Notes under the pieces: generated by a model | What the model was told of the DNA's origin: nothing | What the model saw: only the letters and a program-made list of their open reading frames with translations | The model's database searches: none | Part shown: one piece after another, positions 52,848 to 62,300 of the stretch | Layout: each line of letters begins with the position of its first letter | Numbering within the stretch: position 1 is the first letter of the stretch | DNA from: Caballeronia arvi | Lineage (GTDB): Bacteria; Pseudomonadota; Gammaproteobacteria; Burkholderiales; Burkholderiaceae | Direction: 5' to 3' | Assembly: GCF_001544695.2 (NCBI RefSeq) | Contig: NZ_FCOM02000011.1 | Coordinates: forward strand, 144,752 to 208,751 | Length of the DNA: 64,000 nt | Position numbers and translations under genes: made by a program

Positions 52848-54383
52848 ATGCTTGAGACGAAACAAAATATCCTTGTGCTGATGGCCGATCAGCTCACGCC
52901 CTTCGCACTCTCCGCATACGGCAACCGTGTGACGAAGACGCCGCGTATCGATGCGCTCGCGCGCGAAGGGGTCGTGTTCGAATCCGCGTATTGCGCAAGT
53001 CCGTTGTGCGCGCCTTCCCGCTTTTCACTTCTCGCGGGCAAGCTGCCTTCGAATATCGGCGCTTACGATAACGCCGCCGAATTCCCGTCCGAAACGCTTA
53101 CCTTCGCGCACTATCTGCGCGCCGAAGGTTATCGCACGATTCTCTCGGGAAAGATGCATTTCTGCGGCGCGGATCAGTTGCACGGCTTCGAGGAGCGTCT
53201 CACGACCGATATCTATCCCGCCGATTTTGGCTGGACGCCCGACTGGCAGAACTTCGACGCGCGCCCGACGTGGTATCACAACATGAGCTCCGTGATCGAC
53301 GCCGGTCCATGCGTGCGAACGAATCAACTCGACTTCGATGACGAAGTGACCTTCACGGCGCGTCAGAAGCTCTTCGATATCGCGCGCGAGCGCCACGCGG
53401 GCAAGGACGCGCGGCCGTTCATGATGGTCGCGTCGCTGACGCATCCGCACGACCCGTATGCGATTCCACGCAAGTACTGGGACATGTATCGCGATGAAGA
53501 TATCGACATGCCTTCGTATCGCGATTCGTTCGAAGCATGCGATCCGCATTCGAAGCGCCTGCGTCACGTGTACGAAGCGGATCGCACGCCGCCGACCGAG
53601 CGGCAGATCCGCAACGCGCGGCGCGCGTATTACGGCGCGGTGTCCTACGTCGACGATCAGTTCGCGTCGATTCTCGAAGCGCTCGAACAGGCGGGCCTCG
53701 CCGACGATACGATCATCGTCGTCACGTCGGATCACGGCGAGATGCTCGGCGAGCGCGGCCTCTGGTACAAGATGACGTTCTTCGAAGGCGGCTGCCGCGT
53801 GCCGTTCATCGTGCATGCGCCGAAGCAGTTCCGCGCGCATCGCGTGGCGGATTCCGTCTCGCATCTCGATGTGCTGCCGACGCTCGTCGAGTTCGCGCGC
53901 GGAGAAGCGCCGCAATCATGGCCCGATAGCATCGATGGCCAAAGCCTCGTGCCGCATCTCACCGAATCGGGCGGCCATGACGAAGCCATCGGCGAATACC
54001 TTGCGGAAGGCGCGATCGCGCCCATCGTGATGATCCGGCGCGGGCGCTTCAAATTCATTCACACGAGCGTCGATCCCGATCAGCTCTACGACGTGAAGGC
54101 CGATCCCTTCGAGCGCGAGAATCTCGCAGGCGACGAGCGCCATGCCTCGCTGGTCGCCGACTTACGCACGGAAATCAAAAACCGCTGGAATCTCGACGCC
54201 TTGCATCAGGACGTGCTGACGAGCCAGCAACGTCGCCATTTCCATTTCGCCGCGACGACGCGCGGCACGATTCAATCATGGGACTGGCAACCGCATGTCG
54301 ATGCGAGCCAGCGCTACATGCGCAATCACATCGACCTCGACGATCTCGAAGCGATGGCGCGTTTTCCCGCCGTCGAGCATTGA
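52848..54383 (+). CDS. betC: Choline-sulfatase
   Basis: A 511-residue type I sulfatase. The formylglycine-forming motif 'CAPSR' is at residues 54-58, the same Cys54 as in S. meliloti choline sulfatase. Other metal/active site segments are 'LMADQLTP' (N-terminal Asp), 'SGKMHFCGADQLHGFE' and 'TSDHGEMLGERGLWYK'. The C-terminal extension ('YMRNHIDLDDLEAMARFP') is typical of BetC. It converts choline-O-sulfate to choline and sulfate in the cytoplasm. Start at MLETKQNILV; an in-frame upstream ATG lacks family support. Confidence 0.96.
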   Translation: MLETKQNILVLMADQLTPFALSAYGNRVTKTPRIDALAREGVVFESAYCASPLCAPSRFSLLAGKLPSNIGAYDNAAEFPSETLTFAHYLRAEGYRTILSGKMHFCGADQLHGFEERLTTDIYPADFGWTPDWQNFDARPTWYHNMSSVIDAGPCVRTNQLDFDDEVTFTARQKLFDIARERHAGKDARPFMMVASLTHPHDPYAIPRKYWDMYRDEDIDMPSYRDSFEACDPHSKRLRHVYEADRTPPTERQIRNARRAYYGAVSYVDDQFASILEALEQAGLADDTIIVVTSDHGEMLGERGLWYKMTFFEGGCRVPFIVHAPKQFRAHRVADSVSHLDVLPTLVEFARGEAPQSWPDSIDGQSLVPHLTESGGHDEAIGEYLAEGAIAPIVMIRRGRFKFIHTSVDPDQLYDVKADPFERENLAGDERHASLVADLRTEIKNRWNLDALHQDVLTSQQRRHFHFAATTRGTIQSWDWQPHVDASQRYMRNHIDLDDLEAMARFPAVEH

Positions 54384-54426
54384 GGCGCGCTTCGCATCAT
54401 CACCCCACTTCCGACAGGAAAGCACC

Positions 54427-55377
54427 ATGAAAAAGGGCTTCATCCATGCGCTCTTCGCCGCCGCGCTCAGCTGCTGCGCGGCATCTCTCGCGCTGGCCGC
54501 CGAGCCGCCATCGTGCACGCAGGTGCGCATGGCCGGACCCGGCTGGACCGATATCGACGCCACCAACGCAATGAGCGGCATCGTGCTGAAGGCGCTCGGC
54601 TATCGGCAGAACGTCGCGAACCTGTCGGTGCCGATCACGTATCAGGGCATGAAGAAAGGGCAGATCGACGTCTTCCTCGGCAACTGGATGCCTGCGCAGG
54701 CGCCGCTCGTGAAACCGTTCTTCGAAGAGAAATCGATCGGCGTGGTGCGCCCGAATCTGTCGAACGCGAAGTTCACGCTGGCCGTGCCGGACTACGTCGC
54801 AGCGGCCGGCGTGCATTCGTTCGCGGACCTCGCGAAGAACGCCGACAAGTTCGATAACCGCATCTACGGCATCGAGCCGGGTGCACCCGCGAATCAGAAC
54901 ATCAAGCGCATGGTCGATGACAAGGCGTTCGGTCTCGGCGACTGGAAAGTGGTCGAATCGAGCGAAACCGCGATGCTCACGCAGGTGGATCGCGCAGTGC
55001 GCGACAAGAAATGGATCGTGTTTCTCGCGTGGGAACCGCATGTGATGAACACGAAGTTCAAGCTCGCCTATCTCGATGGCGGCGACAAATACTTCGGCCC
55101 GAACTACGGCGGCGCGACGGTGAATACGGTGGCGCGCAGCGGCTATGAACAGCAATGCCCCAACGTGGGCAGGCTATTCAGGCAGATGGCGTTCAACGTC
55201 GATCTGGAAAACGGCGTGATCACCGAAGTGCTGGAGAAGAAAACCAATGTCGATGCCGCCGCCACGGATGCGTTGAAGCGCCATCCGGAACTGCTGAAAT
55301 CGTGGCTCGATGGTGTGACCACGGCGAGCGGCGGCAACGGGCTCGAAGCCGTTCAGACCGCGCTCGGCGTGAAGTGA
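54427..55377 (+). CDS. choX: Choline ABC transporter substrate-binding protein, betC-linked
   Basis: A 316-residue periplasmic protein with signal peptide (about 1-23, 'SLALAAEPP'). ChoX cage residues: Trp in 'GPGWTDIDAT', Trp in 'LGNWMP', Tyr in 'VPDYVA', Trp in 'LAWEPHVMN'. Of the three ChoX-type proteins here it matches S. meliloti ChoX best at these points (NWMP, PDYV). It lies 43 bp after betC, so it is probably co-transcribed and binds choline or choline sulfate. Confidence 0.93.
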   Translation: MKKGFIHALFAAALSCCAASLALAAEPPSCTQVRMAGPGWTDIDATNAMSGIVLKALGYRQNVANLSVPITYQGMKKGQIDVFLGNWMPAQAPLVKPFFEEKSIGVVRPNLSNAKFTLAVPDYVAAAGVHSFADLAKNADKFDNRIYGIEPGAPANQNIKRMVDDKAFGLGDWKVVESSETAMLTQVDRAVRDKKWIVFLAWEPHVMNTKFKLAYLDGGDKYFGPNYGGATVNTVARSGYEQQCPNVGRLFRQMAFNVDLENGVITEVLEKKTNVDAAATDALKRHPELLKSWLDGVTTASGGNGLEAVQTALGVK

Positions 55378-55396
55378 GGAAGAGAAACGCGCGCGC

Positions 55397-56713
55397 TCAG
55401 CCGAGCTGCATGCTTGCGCGATCCTGTGCGGCCATCAGCGCGGCGCGCATGGGCGTCTGGATCGCGACGAAATGCACCATCAGGCTGTCCGCCTGCTGAA
55501 AGTACCACGGCGTGTTGATGGTCATGCAGTCCAAACCGTGTTCGAGTTTCCAGCCGAGACGGTCCGTCAGCAGGTTCGCGATGATGGTTTGATCGCCGCC
55601 GTTCGCATACGTGCTCGACTTGTCGGGCGCCGCGCTCACGTGCGCATGAATCTCGTCGACGAAAGCAAGGGTCGCGGGCTTGCGGCGGAAGCCGAGCACG
55701 CCGGCATTGATGACCCACGAGCCGATGTCATGCGCAACGAGGATGTCGCGCCCGGCGAGCACCGGTTCGAGCTGCTTCTTGTGATCGAAGAACAGGATGT
55801 CCGCATCGATCCAGATCGCCCACTCATGATCCGGCAGATGCTTGCGCAGGAACCACGGCTTGAGCCACGTTCCCGACGTGCCCGGCCCGACTTCGGCGGG
55901 CGTCTGTCGATAGACGTACAGCGTATAGCCGTGGCGCTCGCAATAGCGGCGCATGTTCTGTTCGGCGATGGCGCCATACGCGCGCACGTTCGGCGTGTAG
56001 TAGGTGACGAGCGCGATGGGCTTGCCGGGGTTGTAGACGCTGTGCTCCGTATCGTCGACGGCGGACTGAGCCGCGAACTGGAAGAGCGGCGCGCTCTTCT
56101 GCTGATAGTCGTTGATGTGTTCGGCGAGCATGTCGCGAAAGCTCGACGGAATCCCGCCGTACACGGCTTCCTCGCCGAGCACGATGGTCCAGAGGTTGGA
56201 GAATTGCGCCCAGACCGGTTCGAAACGCGGACCGCAATGCATCGTTGCCATGATGCCGTCGCGCTCGCCGTGCGCCTCGATGTAGTCGAGCGCTGAAAGA
56301 AGCTCGACTTCGTTCAGCGCCTCTTTGCCGATCTTGCATCGATCGATGTAGTGAACGACGAGGCTCCGGACATCCGCCGTGTTGCGCCAGATCTGCACGT
56401 CCGTCTGGTGCGCTTCCGCTCTGCCCGAAACGGCCATGAGCGCGTGCTGACGACCATCGGCGACAGGTTCGACGGGATGCATATTGAGCACGATGCAGTC
56501 TTCGCTCATGCAGACGAGCAAGGCCATGTCGGGCATTCGGCGCAGGTGATGCAGGATCGCTTCGTACTTGAGCAGCAGTCGATGCGAATCGCTGCGGATG
56601 CCGGCCATCGAGACCGTCGCATGCTCGTAACCCATGCGGGAAGCGTAGTGCTTGTGATTGATGAGGACTTCGGGTGCGTCGACGTGGAGGAGGCTCAGGC
56701 AGCGTGTGGTCAT
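55397..56713 (-). CDS. Two-domain putative glycosyltransferase (GT34-like C-terminal domain)
   Basis: A 438-residue protein without signal peptide. The C-terminal half (about 230-438) resembles galactosyl transferases of the GMA12/MNN10 group: 'ALVTYYTPNVRAYGAIAEQN', 'WLKPWFLRKHLPDHEWAIW', the metal-binding 'DADILFF', and 'WVINAGVLGFRR'. The N-terminal half repeats this plan in degenerate form ('HYASRMGYEH', 'KYEAILHHLRRMPDMALLV', 'MSEDCIVL', 'PVEPV'), with SED at the place of DAD. It converges with choX (19 bp between stops). The acceptor is unknown. Confidence 0.72.
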   Translation of the reverse strand: MTTRCLSLLHVDAPEVLINHKHYASRMGYEHATVSMAGIRSDSHRLLLKYEAILHHLRRMPDMALLVCMSEDCIVLNMHPVEPVADGRQHALMAVSGRAEAHQTDVQIWRNTADVRSLVVHYIDRCKIGKEALNEVELLSALDYIEAHGERDGIMATMHCGPRFEPVWAQFSNLWTIVLGEEAVYGGIPSSFRDMLAEHINDYQQKSAPLFQFAAQSAVDDTEHSVYNPGKPIALVTYYTPNVRAYGAIAEQNMRRYCERHGYTLYVYRQTPAEVGPGTSGTWLKPWFLRKHLPDHEWAIWIDADILFFDHKKQLEPVLAGRDILVAHDIGSWVINAGVLGFRRKPATLAFVDEIHAHVSAAPDKSSTYANGGDQTIIANLLTDRLGWKLEHGLDCMTINTPWYFQQADSLMVHFVAIQTPMRAALMAAQDRASMQLG

Positions 56714-56855
56714 GTCGTTCGGATCGAAAACGTGTCTTGCGGTGATGCGGTTTTTTTACAGATTCGGAGTATCCGGACCGGTGACCGGGAGGGCTATCGG
56801 GCATGTCCGAAATAGAGAGAGTTCGAAAGCCGAAAAGAAACACTGCATTGCATTA
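56714..56855. other. Intergenic region between glycosyltransferase and porin, left part
   Basis: Contains the putative promoter of the minus-strand glycosyltransferase. No gene seen. Confidence 0.5.
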
Positions 56856-56883
56856 GTCGCAACTGGACAGATTTCCGTCGCAA
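56856..56883 (+). promoter_or_regulatory. Candidate activator site upstream of the porin (21-nt direct repeat)
   Basis: GTCGCAA at 56856 and GTCGCAA at 56877, exactly 21 nt apart, with CTGGACA between them as at 49152. It lies about 200 bp before the porin start codon and about 145 bp before the divergent glycosyltransferase gene, so either could be the target. A TATAT stretch follows at about 56901. Confidence 0.62.
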
Positions 56884-57085
56884 TCGGTCGAGCCGCGACA
56901 TATATGGAACCTTATTTTTGAATGTGTCGACGCAGCGATCGATCGCGTCGGGCAGCAAGTCGAACGCAGTCAGTCTTCGGTAGTTTCCGCAAGTGTCATC
57001 GCGATATGCCTTCGCGCCGTGCGCGTGAGGCACGGCATCGCTTTTTCCAACGCAACACAGATCTGGATCAGCAAAGGACGAGCAC

Positions 57086-58234
57086 ATGAGAAGAAGACAT
57101 GCCGCGAAGATTGCAGGCGTCGCGTTCGCAGCGGGCGCGGCGAGCGTGCCGATGGCGGCGCACGCGCAAAGCAGCGTGACGCTCTACGGCATTCTCGATG
57201 CGGGCATCACCTGGGTGAGCAACACGGGCGGCTCGCACGTCGTGAAGTTCGACGACGGCATTTCCTACGGCAACCGCATCGGCTTTCGCGGCGTCGAAGA
57301 TTTGGGCGGCGGCCTGCAGGCGGTGTTCGTGCTCGAATCGGGCTTCCATCTGGGCAACGGCCAGTACGCGTTCGGCGGCGCGGAGTTCGGGCGGCAGGCG
57401 TATGTGGGCCTGAAGAACCAGTGGGGCACGTTCTCGCTCGGCAATCAGCTCGATATGACCGAGGAGTTCGTCTATCTCTACAACATCTCCGCATGGGCGA
57501 GCGGCTATGCGATTCACCAGGGCGACTTCGACCGCATGAATGGCGACCGCCTGCCGAATTCGGTCAAGTTCCTGTCGAACGATTTCGGCGGCTTCACGTT
57601 CGGCGGCATGTATTCGTTCGGAAATCAGGCGGGCAACTTTCATCGCAACAGCGCGTGGAGCGTGGGCGCGCACTATGCGGCGAGCACCTTCAACCTCGGC
57701 GCGGCCTATACGCAGTTGAACAACCCCAATGGCATCTATGCCTTCGATCCCTACGCGATGATCGGCGCACGCACGTTCCTCGGCCAGCCGACCGTGTCCG
57801 TCGATCCGACGACGGGCGCAGTCACTGATCTCTACAGCGCGAACCCGTTTCCCGTCGACAAGCAGGGCGCGTTCGCGGTGGGCGCGGCGTGGACCATCGA
57901 CAAGCTGATGCTGTCGGGCAACTTCACGTACACGACGATCAAGGGACTCGGCCAGACCTCGCACATGCAGGTGTACGAAGCCGGCGCGTCATACAGCTTC
58001 ATGCCCGACCTGAACCTGTACGGCGGCTATCAGCACACGCGCTTCGAAGGCAATCACTGGAATCAGGGTTCGCTCGGGCTGCACTATCTGCTGTCGAAGC
58101 GCACGGATGTCTATGTTTCCGGCGATTATCTGCGCGCGTCCGGTCCGATCGATGCGGTGATCGGCTACAGCTTCACGCCGTCGTCGTCGAATACGCAGGC
58201 CGATGTGCGTATCGGCATGCGGCACTCGTTCTAA
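57086..58234 (+). CDS. Gram-negative porin
   Basis: A 382-residue 16-strand beta-barrel porin of the Burkholderia/Neisseria type. Signal peptide about 1-22 ending in 'AHAQSSVTLYG', the classic mature start. 'GNRIGFRGVEDLGGGLQAVF' and 'GRQAYVGLKNQWGTFSLG' are family hallmarks, and the last residue is Phe ('IGMRHSF'), the outer-membrane assembly signal. It should let small hydrophilic solutes through the outer membrane. The stop overlaps the convergent regulator stop by 4 bases. The upstream 21-nt repeat suggests co-regulation with choline/betaine uptake. Confidence 0.95.
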   Translation: MRRRHAAKIAGVAFAAGAASVPMAAHAQSSVTLYGILDAGITWVSNTGGSHVVKFDDGISYGNRIGFRGVEDLGGGLQAVFVLESGFHLGNGQYAFGGAEFGRQAYVGLKNQWGTFSLGNQLDMTEEFVYLYNISAWASGYAIHQGDFDRMNGDRLPNSVKFLSNDFGGFTFGGMYSFGNQAGNFHRNSAWSVGAHYAASTFNLGAAYTQLNNPNGIYAFDPYAMIGARTFLGQPTVSVDPTTGAVTDLYSANPFPVDKQGAFAVGAAWTIDKLMLSGNFTYTTIKGLGQTSHMQVYEAGASYSFMPDLNLYGGYQHTRFEGNHWNQGSLGLHYLLSKRTDVYVSGDYLRASGPIDAVIGYSFTPSSSNTQADVRIGMRHSF

Positions 58235-59208
58235 GCCGCAGCGAGCCGCGCGGGAACGACGGCGCGCAATGCGCTGCGGTCCTGCCGCGGGCTCGTGTTG
58301 AAGCGCACGCGATACGTGCGCGAAAAGTGCGACGGCGATTCGAATCCGCACGCGACGCATACTGCGAGTATCGACATGTCCGTCTGCTGAAGCAGCTCAC
58401 GCGCGCGGGTGAGGCGCAGGCCGAGATAGAAATGCGTCGGCGTGTCCTTCAAGGAAGCGCAGAAGAGCCGTTCGAGCTGACGCCGCGTCACGCCGATGGT
58501 TTCCGCCAGCGCGTCGGGCGACAGCGGCTCTTCCATGTTCTCCTCCATCAGCTCGATCACCTGGATCAGCTTCCGGTTGTGGATGCCATAGCGCGCCGCG
58601 ATCTGCAGCCGCTGATGATCCGAGCGCTGCCTGATGCGTCCCAGCACGAACTGCTCCGACACCTGCGCGGCGAGGCTCGCGCCATGCTCGCGCGCGATCA
58701 CGTCAAGCATCAGATCGATCGATGCCGTGCCGCCCGCACACGTGATGCGCCGCGTATCGATCTCGAAGAGCTCCTGACTCGTCTCGATGGCCGGATAGCG
58801 TTCCGCGAACGCCGCGGCCGCTTCCCAGTGCAGCGTCGCGCGCTTGCCCGCGAGCAGACCCGCTTCCGCGAGGATGAAGCTGCCGGTGTCGATGCCGCCG
58901 AGCGTTGCGCCCGTGCGATCGAGCCGCTTCAGCCAGTCGCCGATTGCGCGCGTATAGCGCGACAGCGGCTCGAAGCCCGACACGACGAACACCGTGCGCG
59001 CATCGCCGACGCTGTCGAACGCGCCTTCCGCATTGAGCGAGATGCCGTTGCTCGCGGCGACCGGGCCGCCATCGACGGAAAGAATATGCCAGCGATACAG
59101 TTCGCCCGCGAAGCGATTGGCGACACGCAGCGGCTCGATCGCGGACATGAATCCGATCGACGAAAACTCGGGCAGCAGCAGGAAATGGAAATCGTGCGGA
59201 GCGGACAT
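58231..59208 (-). CDS. GlxA family transcriptional regulator
   Basis: A 325-residue DJ-1/PfpI plus AraC-HTH regulator ('HFLLLPEFSSIGFMSAIEPL', 'GGIDTGSFILAEAGLL', 'ALAETIGVTRRQLERLF', 'VACGFESPSHFSRTY'). In the sensor domain the elbow residue is Asp ('GIDTG') where the two closer paralogues in the window have Cys ('GICTG', 'SLCTG'). It may control the porin, the neighbouring A-PCP-TE gene or a remote target. Start at MSAPHDFHFL. Confidence 0.9.
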   Translation of the reverse strand: MSAPHDFHFLLLPEFSSIGFMSAIEPLRVANRFAGELYRWHILSVDGGPVAASNGISLNAEGAFDSVGDARTVFVVSGFEPLSRYTRAIGDWLKRLDRTGATLGGIDTGSFILAEAGLLAGKRATLHWEAAAAFAERYPAIETSQELFEIDTRRITCAGGTASIDLMLDVIAREHGASLAAQVSEQFVLGRIRQRSDHQRLQIAARYGIHNRKLIQVIELMEENMEEPLSPDALAETIGVTRRQLERLFCASLKDTPTHFYLGLRLTRARELLQQTDMSILAVCVACGFESPSHFSRTYRVRFNTSPRQDRSALRAVVPARLAAA

Positions 59209-59335
59209 CGGATCGATCTTGAAGGCGGGTCGAAGAGCGGTCGTCCACGTTATCAAGCGCAAGAAGCGCGCGCAATCCGGCGCGCCCCGAAGGGCGGCCG
59301 GATTCTGATGGTGCGAACGTGCGTTCAGCCGCTCT

Positions 59336-62300
59336 TCAGTCGCTCGCGAGCGCGTTCGTGAGCGTCTCCGCGACCGTGGCGAGATGCGGCTCGACGACGA
59401 GATCGGTATGCCTGCCGTCGACCTTCATGACGCGCAAGCCGTGCTTTGCGACGCGCTGCCAGACCGGCAGCGGATCGCCGTACGAATCGTCGAGCAAGGT
59501 TGCGCGGACATAGACGATCGGTCCGCCGTCGTAGCGGCGCGGCTTGTAGTTCGTCATCGCGACGCGCATCGACTCACGCACGCGCAGAAGCGCGGGCGGC
59601 AGGCCGGCCAGCTCGGCGGAAGGCTCGGACGCCTGCCCGCCGATACCCATGCGCCCGCGCACGCGATCGGTGATCGCGGCGGCCTTGCCGCGCACATAGC
59701 CCAAGCGCCCGCGCGCATCGAGCGAACGCAGTTCACGCAAACGCTCTGCGACCAGGCTCGCCTGATGGCGCGTCCATTGCGAGAAGGGCAGGCAGTGCTC
59801 GTGGACGTAGGTGTCGAGCAGACAGAGCATCTCGATCTTCTCGCCCGCCGCGACCAGCTGCTGCGCGATCTCGAACGCGATCAGGCCGCCGAACGAATAG
59901 CCGACGAGCGCATACGGTCCGTTCGGTTGCACTTCGCGCATGCGCCGCACATAGCCGCGCGCCATTTCCTGGACGCTGTGCTGCGGCGCTTCATCGCCAT
60001 CGAGGCCGAGCGCCTGCAAGCCGTAGACGGGCCGCTCGTTTTGCAGCATGCCCGCGAGCGTGAGGCACTCCATCACCGAGCCGGTGATGCTGTGCAGCAT
60101 GAAGAGCGGCCGGCCGCTGCCCGCGCGCATCTGCACGAGCGTGGAGTTGCCCGCGCACGCGTCCGGATCGGCGGCGAGGACGGCGGCGAGCCGCGCGATA
60201 GTCGGCGCGACGATCATCGTCGAAAGCGGCAGGGTGCGGCCGGTGGCGCGCTGCACGTCGTTCAGCATGCGCGCGGCGAGCAGCGAATGGCCGCCCAGGT
60301 CGAAGAAGTTGTCGTCGCGGCCGATCGGCGAGAAGCTGAAATGTTGCTCCCAGAGCGCGCAGAGATACGCCTCGATCTCCTCCACCGATTCGCCCGGCGC
60401 GGGCAGATCGCGCTTCACGCGCGTGAGCGACGGATGTTCGCGGATCGGGTCGAGACATTCGGGGTTCGCGAGCGACGACACATTGCGCGCGGGCAGGCCG
60501 TTGACCGCATCGCGCGCGGCTGCTTCGGACGGCTTGTTGTTGTGCGTGACCGGCAAACCGTCGACCTGAACGATCACGTCCGGCACGAGCGCGGTCGAGC
60601 CCTGGCGCGTGAGATCGCGGCGCACGCGCGCGGCGAGCGCCGCATTCAGTTGCGCGCCCGCCCGCAGCACGAGCAGGAGCACGATGCGCTGGCCCGCGTC
60701 GCCCGCGTTGGCGCCGGTCTGCGGCACGACCATCGCACGAAGAATTTCGGGAATCCCGCTCAGGATGCGATAGATCTCGCCCGGACTCACGTTGATGCCG
60801 CGCACGTTGAGCACGCCGTCGCTGCGGCCGTGCAGGCGCGCCGAGCCTTCCGGCGAGAACTCGATGACATCGCCGTGCGTCCACACGCCTTCGTTCGCGG
60901 CGAAGTAGGCCTTGTGAAAGCGCGAGCCGTCGTCGTCGCCGAAGAAGCCTAGCGGGCGCGACGGGAACGGATTCGTGCAGACGAGCTCGCCCGGCATGAT
61001 CGTGCTCGCGCCCTGATCGAACGCCTGCACGGCGAGACCGAGGCTTCTGCACTGTGCTTCGCCGGCGAAGACGGGCAGGTTCGGATTGCCGAGCACGAAG
61101 CAGCCGATGATGTCCGTACCGCCCGAAATCGATTGCAACTGCAACGGCTTCACGTGCTCATTGACCCAGCGGAACTGCGAATCATAGAGCACGGCGCCCG
61201 TGGACATCATCGCGCGCAGGCTGGAGAGGTCGAGTTGCGCGGCCGGCTCGATGCCCGCATCCTCGCTCATCTTCAGATAGGCAGGACTCGTGCCGAAGAC
61301 GGTCGCGCGCTCGTTGGCGATGAGGCGCCAGAGCGTATCGACGGCGGCGACGGGGCCGTCGTAGGTGATGATCTCGACGCCCGACGCGAGCACCGACAGT
61401 TGCCAGTTCCACATCATCCACGAGCAGCTCGTGTGGAAGAAGAGCTTGTCGTCGGGGCCGAAATCGCTGTGCAGCCGATGCTCCTTCACGTGTTCGAGCA
61501 GCGTGCCGCCCGCGCCGTGCACGATGCATTTCGGCTTGCCCGTCGTGCCCGACGAAAACATGATGAAGAGCGGATGATTGAACGGGAAGCGCTGCCACGA
61601 GAAGCGCGTCGCGTCGCCGCGCATGATCAGCGAGCGCAGTTCGTGCTGGCGCTGCGTCACGGAGCTCGGCAGTTCCGTTTCATCGAGACACACGATGTCC
61701 GTCAGCGACGGCAACTGCGCTGCGACCGCGGCGACATGCCCCGAGATGGAGCCGCCCGTGTCGAACGGGCGTTGCGCCGTGTGCGCGAACAGCATCGTCG
61801 GGTCGAGCGGCGCGAAGCGGTCGAGTATGGCCTGCACGCCGTTTTCCGGCGCGGCGGTGGACAGCGTCGCGCCGAGCGCGGCCACGGCGAGCGCGACGGT
61901 AATCGCGTCGCCGTCGTTGCGCATGATCGCGACCACGCGATCGCCGGATTTCAGCCCGAGTTCGGAGAGCGTCTGCGCGAGGCGCACGACGCGCTCGCGC
62001 AGCTCGCCGCGCGTATAAGCGATGCGGCGGCCGTCCGCGTAGCACGAGGTGAGCGCGGGGGCGTCGTCGGGGGCGATGCGTTTGCCGAGCAGATTTTCGG
62101 CGTAATTCAATTCGACGTTGGGAAAGAACCGCGCTGTTTCGCACTGGTTGCCAATGCAGACTGGGTCAATGGCACCCGACCATTCGAGGTCGGGAACCGA
62201 TTCGAGAAAACATTTCCAGAATTGCCGGTATTCACGCGCCGAATAAGCGTGTAATTGTGAATAATTGATGAAACGCTCGCCGCTCGCTTTTTCGAACGCC

